The notes beneath the pieces are model-generated. The model was given only the letters and a program-made list of their open reading frames with translations, ran no database searches and was not told the DNA's origin. A stretch of 64,000 nucleotides of DNA from Prosthecobacter dejongeii (GTDB lineage Bacteria > Verrucomicrobiota > Verrucomicrobiia > Verrucomicrobiales > Verrucomicrobiaceae), in assembly GCF_014203045.1 (NCBI RefSeq), contig NZ_JACHIF010000003.1, positions 496,001 to 560,000 on the forward strand. Reading direction: 5' to 3'. Shown one piece after another: positions 49,901 to 58,939 of the stretch. The translations under genes were made by a program, and so were the position numbers. Each line of letters opens with the position of its first letter. The stretch's first letter is position 1.

Positions 49901-52384
49901 TTAGCGTTCGCGCCGGCGGTTTCCATCGTCATTACGTCGTTGAGTCTCTTCCTGCGCGCGGCGTTGGGACTGCTCCTGCTGCTGACGCATCGCTTCACGC
50001 TGCGCAGCGTCTTGCTGTTTTTGCAAAGCTTCACGTTGGCGTTCGGCCATCTCTTGCTGCTGACGGGCAGCGGCCTCACGGGCTTTTTCGGCCAAGGCTT
50101 CGCGTTGACGATTCATCATTTCTGCTTGCTGGGCCTCAAGCTGGCGTTTCTGCATTTCGGCCGCAGCCTGATTGCGGCGGGTAAGCTCTTGCTGCTGCGC
50201 CATGGCGGCTTCACGAGCGCGGCTGGTTTCCGCGTCTCGCTGGCGGCGGGCCATTTCGGCTTGCTGAGCTGCCTGCGCTTCACGGGCCTTCATGGCTTCT
50301 CCCTGCTGGCGGCGCAGGTCTTCGCGGAGCTTTTGTTGTTCTTGTAGGCGCTCCTGCATGGCGCTGGATTCCGCCTGTTTGCGGGCCAGTTCCTGCTGTC
50401 GGGCCATAGCAGCTTCCTGCGCAGCCATGTTTTCGCGGTTTTTCATGGCTTCGGCTTGCTGCTTCAGAAGCTCTTGTTTGCGCATTTCGAGCTTGCTGTT
50501 TTCAGCCTGTTGTCTTGCCAATTCCTGTTGCTGAGCCATCGCCGAATCCCTCTGGCGGCGGTTAGCTTCGGCCTCTTTCATGGCTTCAGCGGCTTTTTCA
50601 CGGCCCCTAGCTGCATCGCGCATTTTTTCTTCAGCCGCTTCTTTCTGTTTGAGCAACTCATTATGCCGGGCGGCGTCTTCGCGTTGTTTCAGGCTTGCAG
50701 CTTCAGCGGCACGGCGGGCGGCTTCCGCCTCTTTAGCGGCTGTCGTATCCAGGCCGGGGCGATCTCCACGGTCACGACCGCGATCCTTCATGCGATCTGC
50801 GGGAGTGGTAACTCCTCCTGGCAGGGGGAGTCCAGGGCGTACTTCGGGGCGTTCGCCTGGCTGTGGACGATCTTCACGATCACGGTCACGACCGCGATCC
50901 TTCATGCGATCTGCGGGAGTGGTAACTCCTCCGGGCAGGGGGAGTCCAGGGCGTACTTCGGGGCGTTCGCCTGGCTGTGGGCGCTCTTCGCGATCACGGT
51001 CGCGGTCACGACCACGATCCGTCATGCGGTCAGGTGGGGTAGTGACTCCGCCTGGCTGGGGCATTCCGGGGCGTTCGCCTGGGAACGGGCGGGTGCCTGG
51101 GCCTTGATCTGGAACCTGTGGCGGCTGGGTGACAACGGCGGGCAGCACAGGCTTGGGCTCACGGGCCTGACGGCTGATGGTGTCACGCAGCTTTTGGCGG
51201 CGGTCATCTGGCACATCCGTCCAGGCATCCACAATGGCTGGGCGGGCGATTTTGTCGGTAATGCGAGGCAGTTTCGATGGGCGGCCTGGGCGGCCTGAGG
51301 GCAGGGGCGCGGCGATGAGAGGGCGAACAGAATCCCGGTCCCGGTCTCCGCGATCCAGAACGGGGCGCTCCAAGGTGGGCACGATGCGGACCGGGGCCAC
51401 GGGCACACGACCGCCGAAACGTTCTTCCAGCCAGCGGCGGTCTGGACCACCGCGATGCACAAAGAAATTCGTCTGCTGCTGATTGATGCGGACGATGTTG
51501 GTCAGGTTCACCGTCTGCTGGAAGATGTTGGTGATGTTAGTGACGGAGAGGCAGACGTTTACGTAGCTGTTGCGACCAAAGTTGGACGACTGGATGAACA
51601 CGTAGCTGCTGGGGGAGAGGCCGTAATTGACATCACAATCATAACCGATGCTGGTGTACCCGCGTCGGCGTTCGGGGGGCAGGGGAGCCCAGCCCACACA
51701 GTCGGCCCCAGAGCGCCAGGAAACCCATGCCGGTGCCCATTCACGTCCGGGTACCCAGACCCAGCCATGGCGGGCGATGCGTTCCCAGCGGCCATAATGG
51801 TAACAGGCCCAGCCAAACGGCTCTGGCGTATCCCAAGCCCATCCTTGGTCACTCCAGACCCAGCGCCCATCCACATAGGGTCGCCAGTTAGACCGGGAGG
51901 CAAGAGAGGGCTGCCAAGCATACCCGTAGCCTTCTACGTCCAACCAGTTACCATGGGGCGTCAGCTCCTCATAAAACATGGAGTAGTCTGCCTCTGGATC
52001 TACCCAAGCCTGCCCACCAGGGGTAGGGGCTGGAGAGGGCGCGGGCGTGGCAGCCAGTTGATCCCTCAATTCCTCACTTTTCTGGCGAGCTGCTTCAGCC
52101 TCAGCCATCAGTTTTTCGTTTTCTCTCTGGATGGCTTCCAGCTTGGCCTGCAACTCGGCATTTTCCTTTTCCTGAATGCTGCGCTGGAGGTCGGCAAGTT
52201 GCTGCTGCAGGTCAGCACTGCGGGCCTGCATATCTGCGGCCTGCTGCTCATAGGCGGCCTGGCTTTGCTCCAGTTTGAGGCGAGCTTCTTCGGCAGCGGC
52301 GTTATTGGCCGGGGCTGAAGGATCGCAACTGACGAGAGCCAGTGAGAAGAGCGCCATGGCGCTCAGGGAAGTGATCGGTTTCAT
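49901..52384 (-). CDS. DUF6600-type lipoprotein with coiled coils and tandem repeats
   Basis: 827 residues. A lipobox (LALVSC) is followed by a coiled coil (about 30-112) and a Trp/Tyr-rich DUF6600-like domain (about 125-270: GNWLDVEGYGYAWQP, WRPYVDGRWVWSDQGWAWDT, HGWVWVPGREWAPAWVSWR). An Arg/Asp/Pro region with 38-residue tandem repeats (about 425-545) and a very long Gln/Glu/Arg/Ala coiled coil (about 550-827) complete it. The protein probably stretches across the periplasm or the cell surface. Its function is unknown. The coiled coil gives strongly biased codon use and long antisense open frames. Confidence 0.85.
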   Translation of the reverse strand: MKPITSLSAMALFSLALVSCDPSAPANNAAAEEARLKLEQSQAAYEQQAADMQARSADLQQQLADLQRSIQEKENAELQAKLEAIQRENEKLMAEAEAARQKSEELRDQLAATPAPSPAPTPGGQAWVDPEADYSMFYEELTPHGNWLDVEGYGYAWQPSLASRSNWRPYVDGRWVWSDQGWAWDTPEPFGWACYHYGRWERIARHGWVWVPGREWAPAWVSWRSGADCVGWAPLPPERRRGYTSIGYDCDVNYGLSPSSYVFIQSSNFGRNSYVNVCLSVTNITNIFQQTVNLTNIVRINQQQTNFFVHRGGPDRRWLEERFGGRVPVAPVRIVPTLERPVLDRGDRDRDSVRPLIAAPLPSGRPGRPSKLPRITDKIARPAIVDAWTDVPDDRRQKLRDTISRQAREPKPVLPAVVTQPPQVPDQGPGTRPFPGERPGMPQPGGVTTPPDRMTDRGRDRDRDREERPQPGERPEVRPGLPLPGGVTTPADRMKDRGRDRDREDRPQPGERPEVRPGLPLPGGVTTPADRMKDRGRDRGDRPGLDTTAAKEAEAARRAAEAASLKQREDAARHNELLKQKEAAEEKMRDAARGREKAAEAMKEAEANRRQRDSAMAQQQELARQQAENSKLEMRKQELLKQQAEAMKNRENMAAQEAAMARQQELARKQAESSAMQERLQEQQKLREDLRRQQGEAMKAREAQAAQQAEMARRQRDAETSRAREAAMAQQQELTRRNQAAAEMQKRQLEAQQAEMMNRQREALAEKAREAAARQQQEMAERQREALQKQQDAAQREAMRQQQEQSQRRAQEETQRRNDDGNRRRER
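50767..51110. repeat. 114-bp tandem repeats inside the DUF6600 gene
   Basis: Two nearly identical 114-base units (starting 50767 and 50881) and a third, diverged unit from about 50995, which carries six extra bases in an RD-codon run. Each encodes 38 residues containing PGERPEVRPGLPLPGGVTTP and DRMKDRGRDRD. The high DNA identity of the first two implies recent duplication and possible copy-number variation. Confidence 0.88.
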
Positions 52385-52484
52385 AACGAGGGTGGACCTG
52401 ACCTTCGACGAGGATGCGTCTTTTCTTGTTCAGGGACAATGCAGAAAATTGGAAAGGCCGCCACGTTCTAGGGGGCAGCCTAGG

Positions 52485-53600
52485 CTAGAGGTGGCTGGGC
52501 CCTTCACCATCACCACGCATGAATTGCGCCCTGCCGATTTTTTCAGGGTAGGGGTTGAGGCGTTGGCTGAGTTTGGGCGAGGTGGCGAGGGTGAAATTGC
52601 TCGGGCCACTGAGAAAACCCACTTTGAGCAATGCTCTGCGCCAGCTTTCGTGCTGCATGTTGGCTACAATGATGTCTGCCTGCTGCTGGATGAGAAATTG
52701 GCGGGCTGCCCAGGCGATGTGGCCCTCCTGGCCAGGCTCTGCGATGGCATCAATGATGGACCCCACGCACATATTGCCAAAATACTTGTGGTTATGCATG
52801 GGGCTGGCGCGGGCGATGAACCAGCCGATCACGCGGCCCGCCTCCCTCACGAGCACACGAATACTTTTCTGGGCACCTGGTGCGTACAGGCGGTTTTGCT
52901 CTTCCTGTCCACGGCTGGCAAAAAGGGAGTAGTCATGACAGGCCTTGGCCCACAGTTCATCGGCCCAAGGGCCAAAAGATTCGACGAGCTCCCAGGTGGT
53001 GGTTTGCTGAACCTGACGAGGGGCACGACGAAGTCTGTGGAAACAAGCTAGCCCCAGGCTGGCAATGCCGGTGTTAGCGGCGATTTGGGCAGCGATATTC
53101 AGCCAACGTTTAGCCTTCACAGGCTGGAGGTTTCTCAAAAAGGGGCGTGCGCGCAGGGGCAGGAAAAAGAAGGGAATGTCATGCACCTGCCAGCCCATCA
53201 TTTTGAGGGTTTTCGGCAGATCCCGATGACTGCCCCCCATGCCGAGACAAAAGGTGAGGGGATTACGTGTGAGGGCATCGCGGATCAAAACGAGGCCGAG
53301 AAGGTTGTATTTAGAATTCACCACGCCCTCAGAGAGCGGCAGGTAAAGCGTGCTCACTTTTTCGATTTGGCCTTCTACCTGAAAGGGCTGCCATTTTAAG
53401 ATGTAGCCACCGCGTATTTCATCGCCTTCCACCGCGACATAGTAGTGTTCGACGATCTCTTGGTCACGTGTGTCGGGTAGCCACTGGCTAACGGATTGCT
53501 CCGGGAAGTGCCAGATGGAACCTCCGGCTGCTAGCCGCTGGTTGAAGCGCCTGACGGCCGGGATGTGATGGTCTTCGTAGCGGACAATTCGCACACTCAT
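52485..53600 (-). CDS. GNAT-like N-acetyltransferase
   Basis: 371 residues. It appears to hold two acyltransferase-like halves: an N-terminal one (VRIVRYEDHHIPAVRRFNQR, YYVAVEGDEIRGGYILKW) and a C-terminal one (SIRVLVREAGRVIGWFIARA, SIIDAIAEPGQEGHIAWAA). This resembles the FemAB/GNAT proteins of polysaccharide clusters. No acetyl-CoA loop is certain. It starts eleven bases after the stop of the polysaccharide deacetylase gene, so both belong to one envelope glycan operon. Confidence 0.72.
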   Translation of the reverse strand: MSVRIVRYEDHHIPAVRRFNQRLAAGGSIWHFPEQSVSQWLPDTRDQEIVEHYYVAVEGDEIRGGYILKWQPFQVEGQIEKVSTLYLPLSEGVVNSKYNLLGLVLIRDALTRNPLTFCLGMGGSHRDLPKTLKMMGWQVHDIPFFFLPLRARPFLRNLQPVKAKRWLNIAAQIAANTGIASLGLACFHRLRRAPRQVQQTTTWELVESFGPWADELWAKACHDYSLFASRGQEEQNRLYAPGAQKSIRVLVREAGRVIGWFIARASPMHNHKYFGNMCVGSIIDAIAEPGQEGHIAWAARQFLIQQQADIIVANMQHESWRRALLKVGFLSGPSNFTLATSPKLSQRLNPYPEKIGRAQFMRGDGEGPSHL

Positions 53601-53611
53601 GGTCGGTCGTG

Positions 53612-54550
53612 TCAGCTTTCCCCCCGGGTCAGTTTATGCCACAGCCAGCGGCGTTCCACCTCACGGCGGTCTTTGTCCGTCAGGGTCAGTGGGCCACGCT
53701 GTTGGACGATGTAATCCAGCAGGGTGGAAACCGGGACAAACCAGCCGTTTTTCTGGCTAAGGCGTTCCATGAGGAAACGAAAGCGATCACTGATGACGCC
53801 ATCTCGGCGAAAGAATTTCCCTAAATGTGCATACATGATGCAAGCACCGCCTTCAGCTTCCAGTTGATCCTGGTTTTCTTCTTTGAGGGTCTCGAGGTAA
53901 CTCTCCAGGCCGCCTCCTTCTGAGGAGGCATACCATTGATTGACCCACGGGCGAAGAGGGTCGTGGTAAGGCATCCATGGGCAGGCGCGGAGGGTGTTGA
54001 TATCAGGGAAGACAAAATTGCGCGCGTAAGTGATGCGCTCTTTGCAGAGGTCTCCCCAAAAGTGTGGGTCCCCTTCCACATGGCCCTTGAATCCGCCTTT
54101 GCGTCCGAATGTGGCGGCTTGATAGATGAGCCGATGCAGGCCCGTCACACGGTCTGGCCCCCAATACAGATTTTCCCGGCAGCCGGTGTGGTTGGCCATG
54201 CTCCGTGGCGGGTGACCGAAGATTTCTTCAAACCTTTCCAGCCCTGTCTGAATGCGATCCCGTGTGGAGTGGTGACAGCAGACATTGTGCAGGCCGATTT
54301 CAAAACCTTCTTCTTGGAGCTGAAGGGCCCAAGCACGGTACCCTTTATCGGCACAGTCTGCACCGCCGACAACGACCGGTGGGGCGATGGCTTCCAGGGG
54401 CCAGACAGATTTCGTCGTACGGAATCCCAAATCCCGCAGCAACGCGTAAACCGGACCTGTGTTAGCGACGGTGGCCGCATCGGTATCATCGAAGATCGTG
54501 AAGGCGAATTTTTTGCCTTCGGGCCACTGAATGGAGGGCGTGGTCATCAT
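53612..54550 (-). CDS. Polysaccharide deacetylase-family protein
   Basis: 312 residues. The metal-binding region begins FTIFDDTDAATVANTGPVY, with the Asp pair of the NodB fold, and a His-rich block GFEIGLHNVCCHHSTRDRI follows. FGHPPRSMANHTGCRENLYW and a C-terminal MYAHLGKFFRRDG complete the barrel. It resembles CE4-like enzymes that remove acetyl groups from glycans, but the spacing of motifs differs from canonical NodB, so the substrate is open. It is followed directly by the GNAT-like gene. Confidence 0.82.
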   Translation of the reverse strand: MMTTPSIQWPEGKKFAFTIFDDTDAATVANTGPVYALLRDLGFRTTKSVWPLEAIAPPVVVGGADCADKGYRAWALQLQEEGFEIGLHNVCCHHSTRDRIQTGLERFEEIFGHPPRSMANHTGCRENLYWGPDRVTGLHRLIYQAATFGRKGGFKGHVEGDPHFWGDLCKERITYARNFVFPDINTLRACPWMPYHDPLRPWVNQWYASSEGGGLESYLETLKEENQDQLEAEGGACIMYAHLGKFFRRDGVISDRFRFLMERLSQKNGWFVPVSTLLDYIVQQRGPLTLTDKDRREVERRWLWHKLTRGES

Positions 54551-54862
54551 CTCAGAACCGAGGGCTTGCGCCTACTGGGAAGTGACTGCGCTGAAGCGAC
54601 CTGAGCGCGCGACACCCGATACTGGCGAAACAGGGGGGGAGGGGCAGTCGCGGATCCATGAGAAAATGGGGAGATCGGGAGAGAAAGCATGGATCGTAGG
54701 TAAAACGATTTGCTGTGCCATTCAGCCACTGCGCTTGAAGGAATCAAGTTGAAAGCGACTCTCGACGGCACGGTGAGGAAGGTCTGCCTCGAAGGGGCAT
54801 GTGGAATCTCACGAAATGGCAGATGCAGAGCTAGGATGAATATGAAATAAAGGAAGTCTGTT
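54551..54862. other. 312-base divergent intergenic region, nothing recognised
   Basis: This stretch separates the deacetylase start (minus strand) from tilS (plus strand). It must carry both promoters. I see no tRNA, no strong hairpin with a T-run and no reading frame with a good ribosome site. Only the AAGGAAG site just before tilS is assignable. Confidence 0.6.
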
Positions 54863-55822
54863 TTGAATCTTCATGTTCCCAACGCCTCAGCATCTGCTCC
54901 TGGGTCTGCCTTGCTGGCGATCTCGGGAGGGAGAGATTCTGTCGCCCTGCTGCACATGCTGGTGAGTGCTGGCCTGAAACGGTTGGTGTTATGCCACTTC
55001 AATCATGGCCTGCGGGGGCGGGAGTCTGGGCAGGACGCGGCCTTTGTGCGGCGTTTGGCCGTTCATTATGGACTGCCTTGTGAGGTCGAAAAAGCAGATG
55101 TGATCACCTGGGCAGCCAAGCGGAAAGTATCTCTCGAAACAGCCGCGAGGACGCTGCGTTATGACTTTCTCCATCGCATGGCGGCGAAGCATGCTGCGGC
55201 TCGCATCTACCTAGCTCATCATGCCGATGATCAGGCGGAAACCATTTTGGCGAACCTTTGCCGAGGCACGGGGATCGGTGGGCTCAAAGGCATGGTCATG
55301 GAAACAAATTCCACGCCTGCTCTCTGTCGGCCCTTGCTGAATAAGACTCGGGCAGAGATCGCCGACTATGTGCAAAAGCACGGCTTGAGTTTCAGAGAGG
55401 ATTCGAGCAACACCAGCCCGCAGCATCGGCGGAATCGCCTGAGGCATGAGGTGCTGCCACTGCTGAATGCAGTCTATGCACGGGAAGTTTCGCCGTTGAT
55501 TGTGAGGCTCGGGAAACAAGCGGAGCGAGATGATGATTGCCTTCAGCAGCAGGCGTTGGCGTTGATCCAAGAAGAGGGGCTGATCACCCAGGAGGGACGT
55601 TTACGGGTGACAGCAAAGCTGCGTTCTCAACACCCGGCTGTGTTATCGCGAGTGTTATACTTTTGGTTAGGTGAGGTGCTGGGCCTGCCGGGATTGGATT
55701 CAGAGTCTCTTGAAGCTGCTAGTTCTCTCTTGCTTCCTGGTGGTGTGGCCAAGATGAATTTGCCAGAAGGTCGGCATCTTCGGAGAAAGGCCGGTTACCT
55801 ATGGGTAACCGAGCCTACGTGA
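54863..55822 (+). CDS. tilS: tRNA(Ile)-lysidine synthase
   Basis: 319 residues. N-type ATP pyrophosphatase with the PP-loop SGGRDS (residues 21-26), then CHFNHGLRGRESGQDAAFV, SLETAARTLRYDFL, AHHADDQAETILANL and REDSSNTSPQHRRNRLRHEV, all diagnostic of TilS. It modifies the wobble C34 of tRNA-Ile(CAU) so that it reads AUA, an essential step. The start is TTG at 54863, supported by AAGGAAG six bases upstream and by the family's N-terminal length. It ends six bases from the convergent kinase gene. Confidence 0.95.
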   Translation: MNLHVPNASASAPGSALLAISGGRDSVALLHMLVSAGLKRLVLCHFNHGLRGRESGQDAAFVRRLAVHYGLPCEVEKADVITWAAKRKVSLETAARTLRYDFLHRMAAKHAAARIYLAHHADDQAETILANLCRGTGIGGLKGMVMETNSTPALCRPLLNKTRAEIADYVQKHGLSFREDSSNTSPQHRRNRLRHEVLPLLNAVYAREVSPLIVRLGKQAERDDDCLQQQALALIQEEGLITQEGRLRVTAKLRSQHPAVLSRVLYFWLGEVLGLPGLDSESLEAASSLLLPGGVAKMNLPEGRHLRRKAGYLWVTEPT

Positions 55823-55828
55823 GGCAGA

Positions 55829-58372
55829 TCACTTCCGGCGTTCCAAGACGATGCGGAAGCTGACGGTGGGCCGCTTGGTATCTACGGGAAGAGGGGTGCG
55901 GACGGAGGACAGCAGCTCATCTGGGTCTGAGGTCTGCCAGTTACCGCCGCGCACGGTGCCGAGGACCTTTTTTTCCTTGCCGCCTTTGGGCGTGCTGCCG
56001 GGTTCGAAATCCGTGTCCACCCATTCGGACGCATTGCCTCCTAGGGCGATGATGCCCCGTTCATTGGGCGGGAATGCCCCCACAGCACCGAGTTGAGCAA
56101 ACCGATCTTCATAGCCAGGGATGAAGCTCTCCAGGCGGTTTTTTCGTGCAGCATTATTATCTGCTAGGTTTTCGGTATTCGGCGGAGGGGGCCAGTCAAA
56201 ACCCCAGGGGTATATGCCCCGGATGCGTCCGTTCCTTTCAGCGGGGGAATTGCCACGCTCCAGAGGTAGGCCCACGGCGCGGCTCCACTCTTCATCGCTA
56301 GGCAGGCGGTAGCGATCCTTCGCCCCGATGAGGCCCGCATTGCGCTCACGCTCGGTCAGCCAGGCACAGAAAGCGCGGGCTTCTTCACGGTCCACTCCCA
56401 CCACGGGCTGGGTGCCGCCACGGCCATCGGCATCCATATTGCCAGGTCGGCGGGCATTGGTGGCCTTCACGTATTCCAGGTAGTCGCGGCGGCGGGTTTC
56501 CACGGCGGCGATCATGACATCTCCCAGGGGGACAAAGCGCAGGCCTAGACCATTGGCCTTCCACTCACGGCCAAAGGTCACCGCCTGGCGGGTCTGCATG
56601 TCGGAGAAAAGTTCCAGCAAAGCTCCCGACTTCACATCGCCCTCGAGAACCACATCGGAAAAACCTTCCTCCCGCAGTTCAAACTCCACGGGGCCGCTAC
56701 GCACACGGGGCAACTCCAGCGGGGTGTATCCCAGAAACTCATCGTGCTGGAAGATGCGGACTTTCTCTGGCGTGGTGCGGATGATGACGCTGCCATAGGT
56801 CTGGCGTTCCACACGAAGGTGAAAGGCCTGCCAGTTTTTATCCTCGCCGCTGCTGAAGTTATCGGTATCGCGATCCTCCGGCATGTCTTCATTGCCGCCG
56901 GCATTGCTTTCCACGTAGTAGAAGGGCTCCACCTCGTAGTGGTGCTCCTGGCTCAGGGCACCGGCTGCGCGGTCGGTATCCGTCATCCAGAAGCGAAAAG
57001 CTTCGGCATCGCCCATAGGCACGACGACGAAGTAGGCAGCGTCTTTGCTCGCATCAGCCAGGGAGGCTCGCACCACCTTGCCCTCAAAGGAGCGGCCTGT
57101 AGCTTCGAGGAACCGTTTGAAGAATTTGATCTCCACGGGCTGAACGCTGATGTGGCCCATTTGCGCGGGCTTAAAGGTGATGCCCAGGCTGTTGGTCCAG
57201 CGCTCTCCGGGCTGGGGCAGGCGGGTGGCTTCCAGCTTCAAATCATACTCAGCAGGGCGGTTGCGGTTGGCGCTGTGCTCGATCTCCAATTGCTTGTGAC
57301 CTGGGAGGCGCAACTGATAGATGACGGGCACGCCTTCCTCGGGGTTGAGTGCTAGGGGGGTAACGCCTAGTTTGTCCTCTCCAGCGAAGACATCGGCCCC
57401 GGCGGGTTCGGTCTTGATGGTCAGCATGGGCAGGCTTTTTTGCACCTCCAAGAGACCGCGATTATCCTGCCGCTGAGCCAACCACATGCCAAAGCCGACG
57501 GCGAGGGCCAGGGTGGTAGCGGCTGTAGCGGCCCAGTACCAGACCAGACGCCGAGAGGGCAGGGGCTGACCGCGCAGGTCCAGCGTCATCTCATAGGCAC
57601 TGGAATAACGGTCCTTCGCCTTTGGTGCGCAGGCGGTGCAGATGACCCGGTGCAGGCGCTGCCAGACATCCAGTTTATCTCCGCTTTCGGAGCAAGATGG
57701 GATGTCAGGAAAATCCAGCCGATCTTTGCCGGTGCTGGCTTCGTAGAGCACCATGCCCAAGGAAAAAATATCAGATTCCGGTGACCCAGGGCCTTCGGGG
57801 GCCACAAAGCCCTCGGTGCCCACAAAGCTGCGCTGGCCTAGCAGAGCCACGAGGCCGATGTCTGCCAGGCGGCAGGCCCCATCAATAAAGATGAGATTCG
57901 AAGGTTTGACATCCCGGTGGATGAGTTTGTTCTCATGCAGGTAGTGCAGGCCCTCAGCCACGTTGGCACCGATCTTCAGGCAGCGCTCTGCCATGACACG
58001 TGTATCCCGGCGCATTTCCAGGCCCAGGGTGTGGGCCTTGTAAGTTTCGGGGCTGATGTCGCGGCCCTTATCCAGGTCATCCGCCAGCTCCATCACATAA
58101 TAATAGAAGCCTTGGGCATCACTGCGGCCTACCTGAAGGATAGGCACCAGCCCGGCATGGCGGCGGGAGATGGGCTCGTACCGCTTGATGGCCTCAAACT
58201 CGCGTTCGAAGGAATCTGCCTGGTCGTAGTCCTCCCGCCAGACGACCTTGACGGCGCGGAGTGCGCCTGTGACGGAGCGCGCCATCCAGACCTCACCGTA
58301 CGCACCACGACCGATGAGGCGCAGGGTCTCATGGTCGCGAATCTCAGGGGCTGTGCGGACGGGGGCGGTCAC
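55829..58372 (-). CDS. Ser/Thr kinase - PEGA - FGE/sulfatase-modifying-factor fusion
   Basis: 847 residues. The cytoplasmic Hanks-type kinase (about 13-268) has GRGAYGEV (21-28), Lys42, HRDVKPSN (Asp154), APEG and, unusually, DIG (171-173) for DFG. One transmembrane helix lies at about 276-298. Outside are a PEGA domain (TIKTEPAGADVFAGEDKLGV), a first FGE-like region (about 390-480), a second PEGA (RTTPEKVRIFQHDEFLGYTP) and a C-terminal FGE-sulfatase/SUMF1-like domain (KDRYRLPSDEEWSRAVGLP, IIALGGNASEWVDTDF). Such receptors are typical of PVC bacteria. The ligand is unknown, and formylglycine-generating activity is doubtful because no Cys pair is evident. Confidence 0.92.
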   Translation of the reverse strand: MTAPVRTAPEIRDHETLRLIGRGAYGEVWMARSVTGALRAVKVVWREDYDQADSFEREFEAIKRYEPISRRHAGLVPILQVGRSDAQGFYYYVMELADDLDKGRDISPETYKAHTLGLEMRRDTRVMAERCLKIGANVAEGLHYLHENKLIHRDVKPSNLIFIDGACRLADIGLVALLGQRSFVGTEGFVAPEGPGSPESDIFSLGMVLYEASTGKDRLDFPDIPSCSESGDKLDVWQRLHRVICTACAPKAKDRYSSAYEMTLDLRGQPLPSRRLVWYWAATAATTLALAVGFGMWLAQRQDNRGLLEVQKSLPMLTIKTEPAGADVFAGEDKLGVTPLALNPEEGVPVIYQLRLPGHKQLEIEHSANRNRPAEYDLKLEATRLPQPGERWTNSLGITFKPAQMGHISVQPVEIKFFKRFLEATGRSFEGKVVRASLADASKDAAYFVVVPMGDAEAFRFWMTDTDRAAGALSQEHHYEVEPFYYVESNAGGNEDMPEDRDTDNFSSGEDKNWQAFHLRVERQTYGSVIIRTTPEKVRIFQHDEFLGYTPLELPRVRSGPVEFELREEGFSDVVLEGDVKSGALLELFSDMQTRQAVTFGREWKANGLGLRFVPLGDVMIAAVETRRRDYLEYVKATNARRPGNMDADGRGGTQPVVGVDREEARAFCAWLTERERNAGLIGAKDRYRLPSDEEWSRAVGLPLERGNSPAERNGRIRGIYPWGFDWPPPPNTENLADNNAARKNRLESFIPGYEDRFAQLGAVGAFPPNERGIIALGGNASEWVDTDFEPGSTPKGGKEKKVLGTVRGGNWQTSDPDELLSSVRTPLPVDTKRPTVSFRIVLERRK

Positions 58373-58580
58373 GGCAGGGGTTTGACAGGATTTAGCGTGC
58401 AGTATTCAGTGTTTGCCCTGGGAAGGTCAAGATTTGCCGTCTGGAAGCGGGGGATTCAGACGTTTTAAAAAGCTGGTTGACCCCTGGGCGGGCTGTGGCA
58501 AACTGATTGCCCTCACGCTCCGGCGAAAGTGACGCCCCTTGTCCCTCGTCGGTCCTACGTGATCTCAGATCTCTACCCTC

Positions 58581-58823
58581 ATGAAAGAACAAGGCCACCC
58601 TACGGTTTACGAAACCACGATCACCTGCACCTGCGGTGCTGTGTATCAGACCATCTCCACCGTGCAGAACCTGAAGATCGGTATCTGCGCTGGTTGCCAC
58701 CCTTACTTCACCGGTGAGCAGCGCTTCATCGATACCGCTGGCCGTGTGGACAAATTCGCTCAGCGTTACGGCAGCACCCGCGCCCGCCGCTCCCCGCCGA
58801 AGCTCAGCGACGTTTCCGCGTAG
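58581..58823 (+). CDS. rpmE: 50S ribosomal protein L31, zinc-binding type
   Basis: 80 residues. The four zinc-ligand cysteines are Cys16, Cys18, Cys36 and Cys39 (TCTCGAVYQT and GICAGCHPYFTG), followed by the RFIDTAGRVDKFAQRYG core. This is the C+ form, stable under zinc-replete conditions. It is followed by its own terminator, so prfA has a separate transcript or depends on read-through. Confidence 0.96.
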   Translation: MKEQGHPTVYETTITCTCGAVYQTISTVQNLKIGICAGCHPYFTGEQRFIDTAGRVDKFAQRYGSTRARRSPPKLSDVSA

Positions 58824-58846
58824 GCTCGATATCCCCTTTGACCAGA

Positions 58847-58885
58847 AAACGGTGCCCGTGCCTCCGAGCTCGGCACCGTTTTTTG
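58847..58885 (+). terminator. Intrinsic terminator after rpmE
   Basis: An 11-bp stem (58847-58857 and 58873-58883) with a 15-base loop and a T-run to 58885, 24 bases after the rpmE stop and 55 bases before prfA. Confidence 0.85.
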
Positions 58886-58939
58886 TTGCTTTCCGCCCCG
58901 CTGCTGCCCTGAGGCCTCTTTTTCTCGTCCCTTACTGTC

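Noticed and set aside
50767-51110. Possible CRISPR-like array (regular repeats)
   Set aside because: Repeats are 114 bases, directly adjacent without spacers, in frame and inside a coding sequence.
50456-51298. Long plus-strand frames opposite the DUF6600 gene
   Set aside because: Produced by the biased codon use of coiled-coil and repeat regions on the minus strand.
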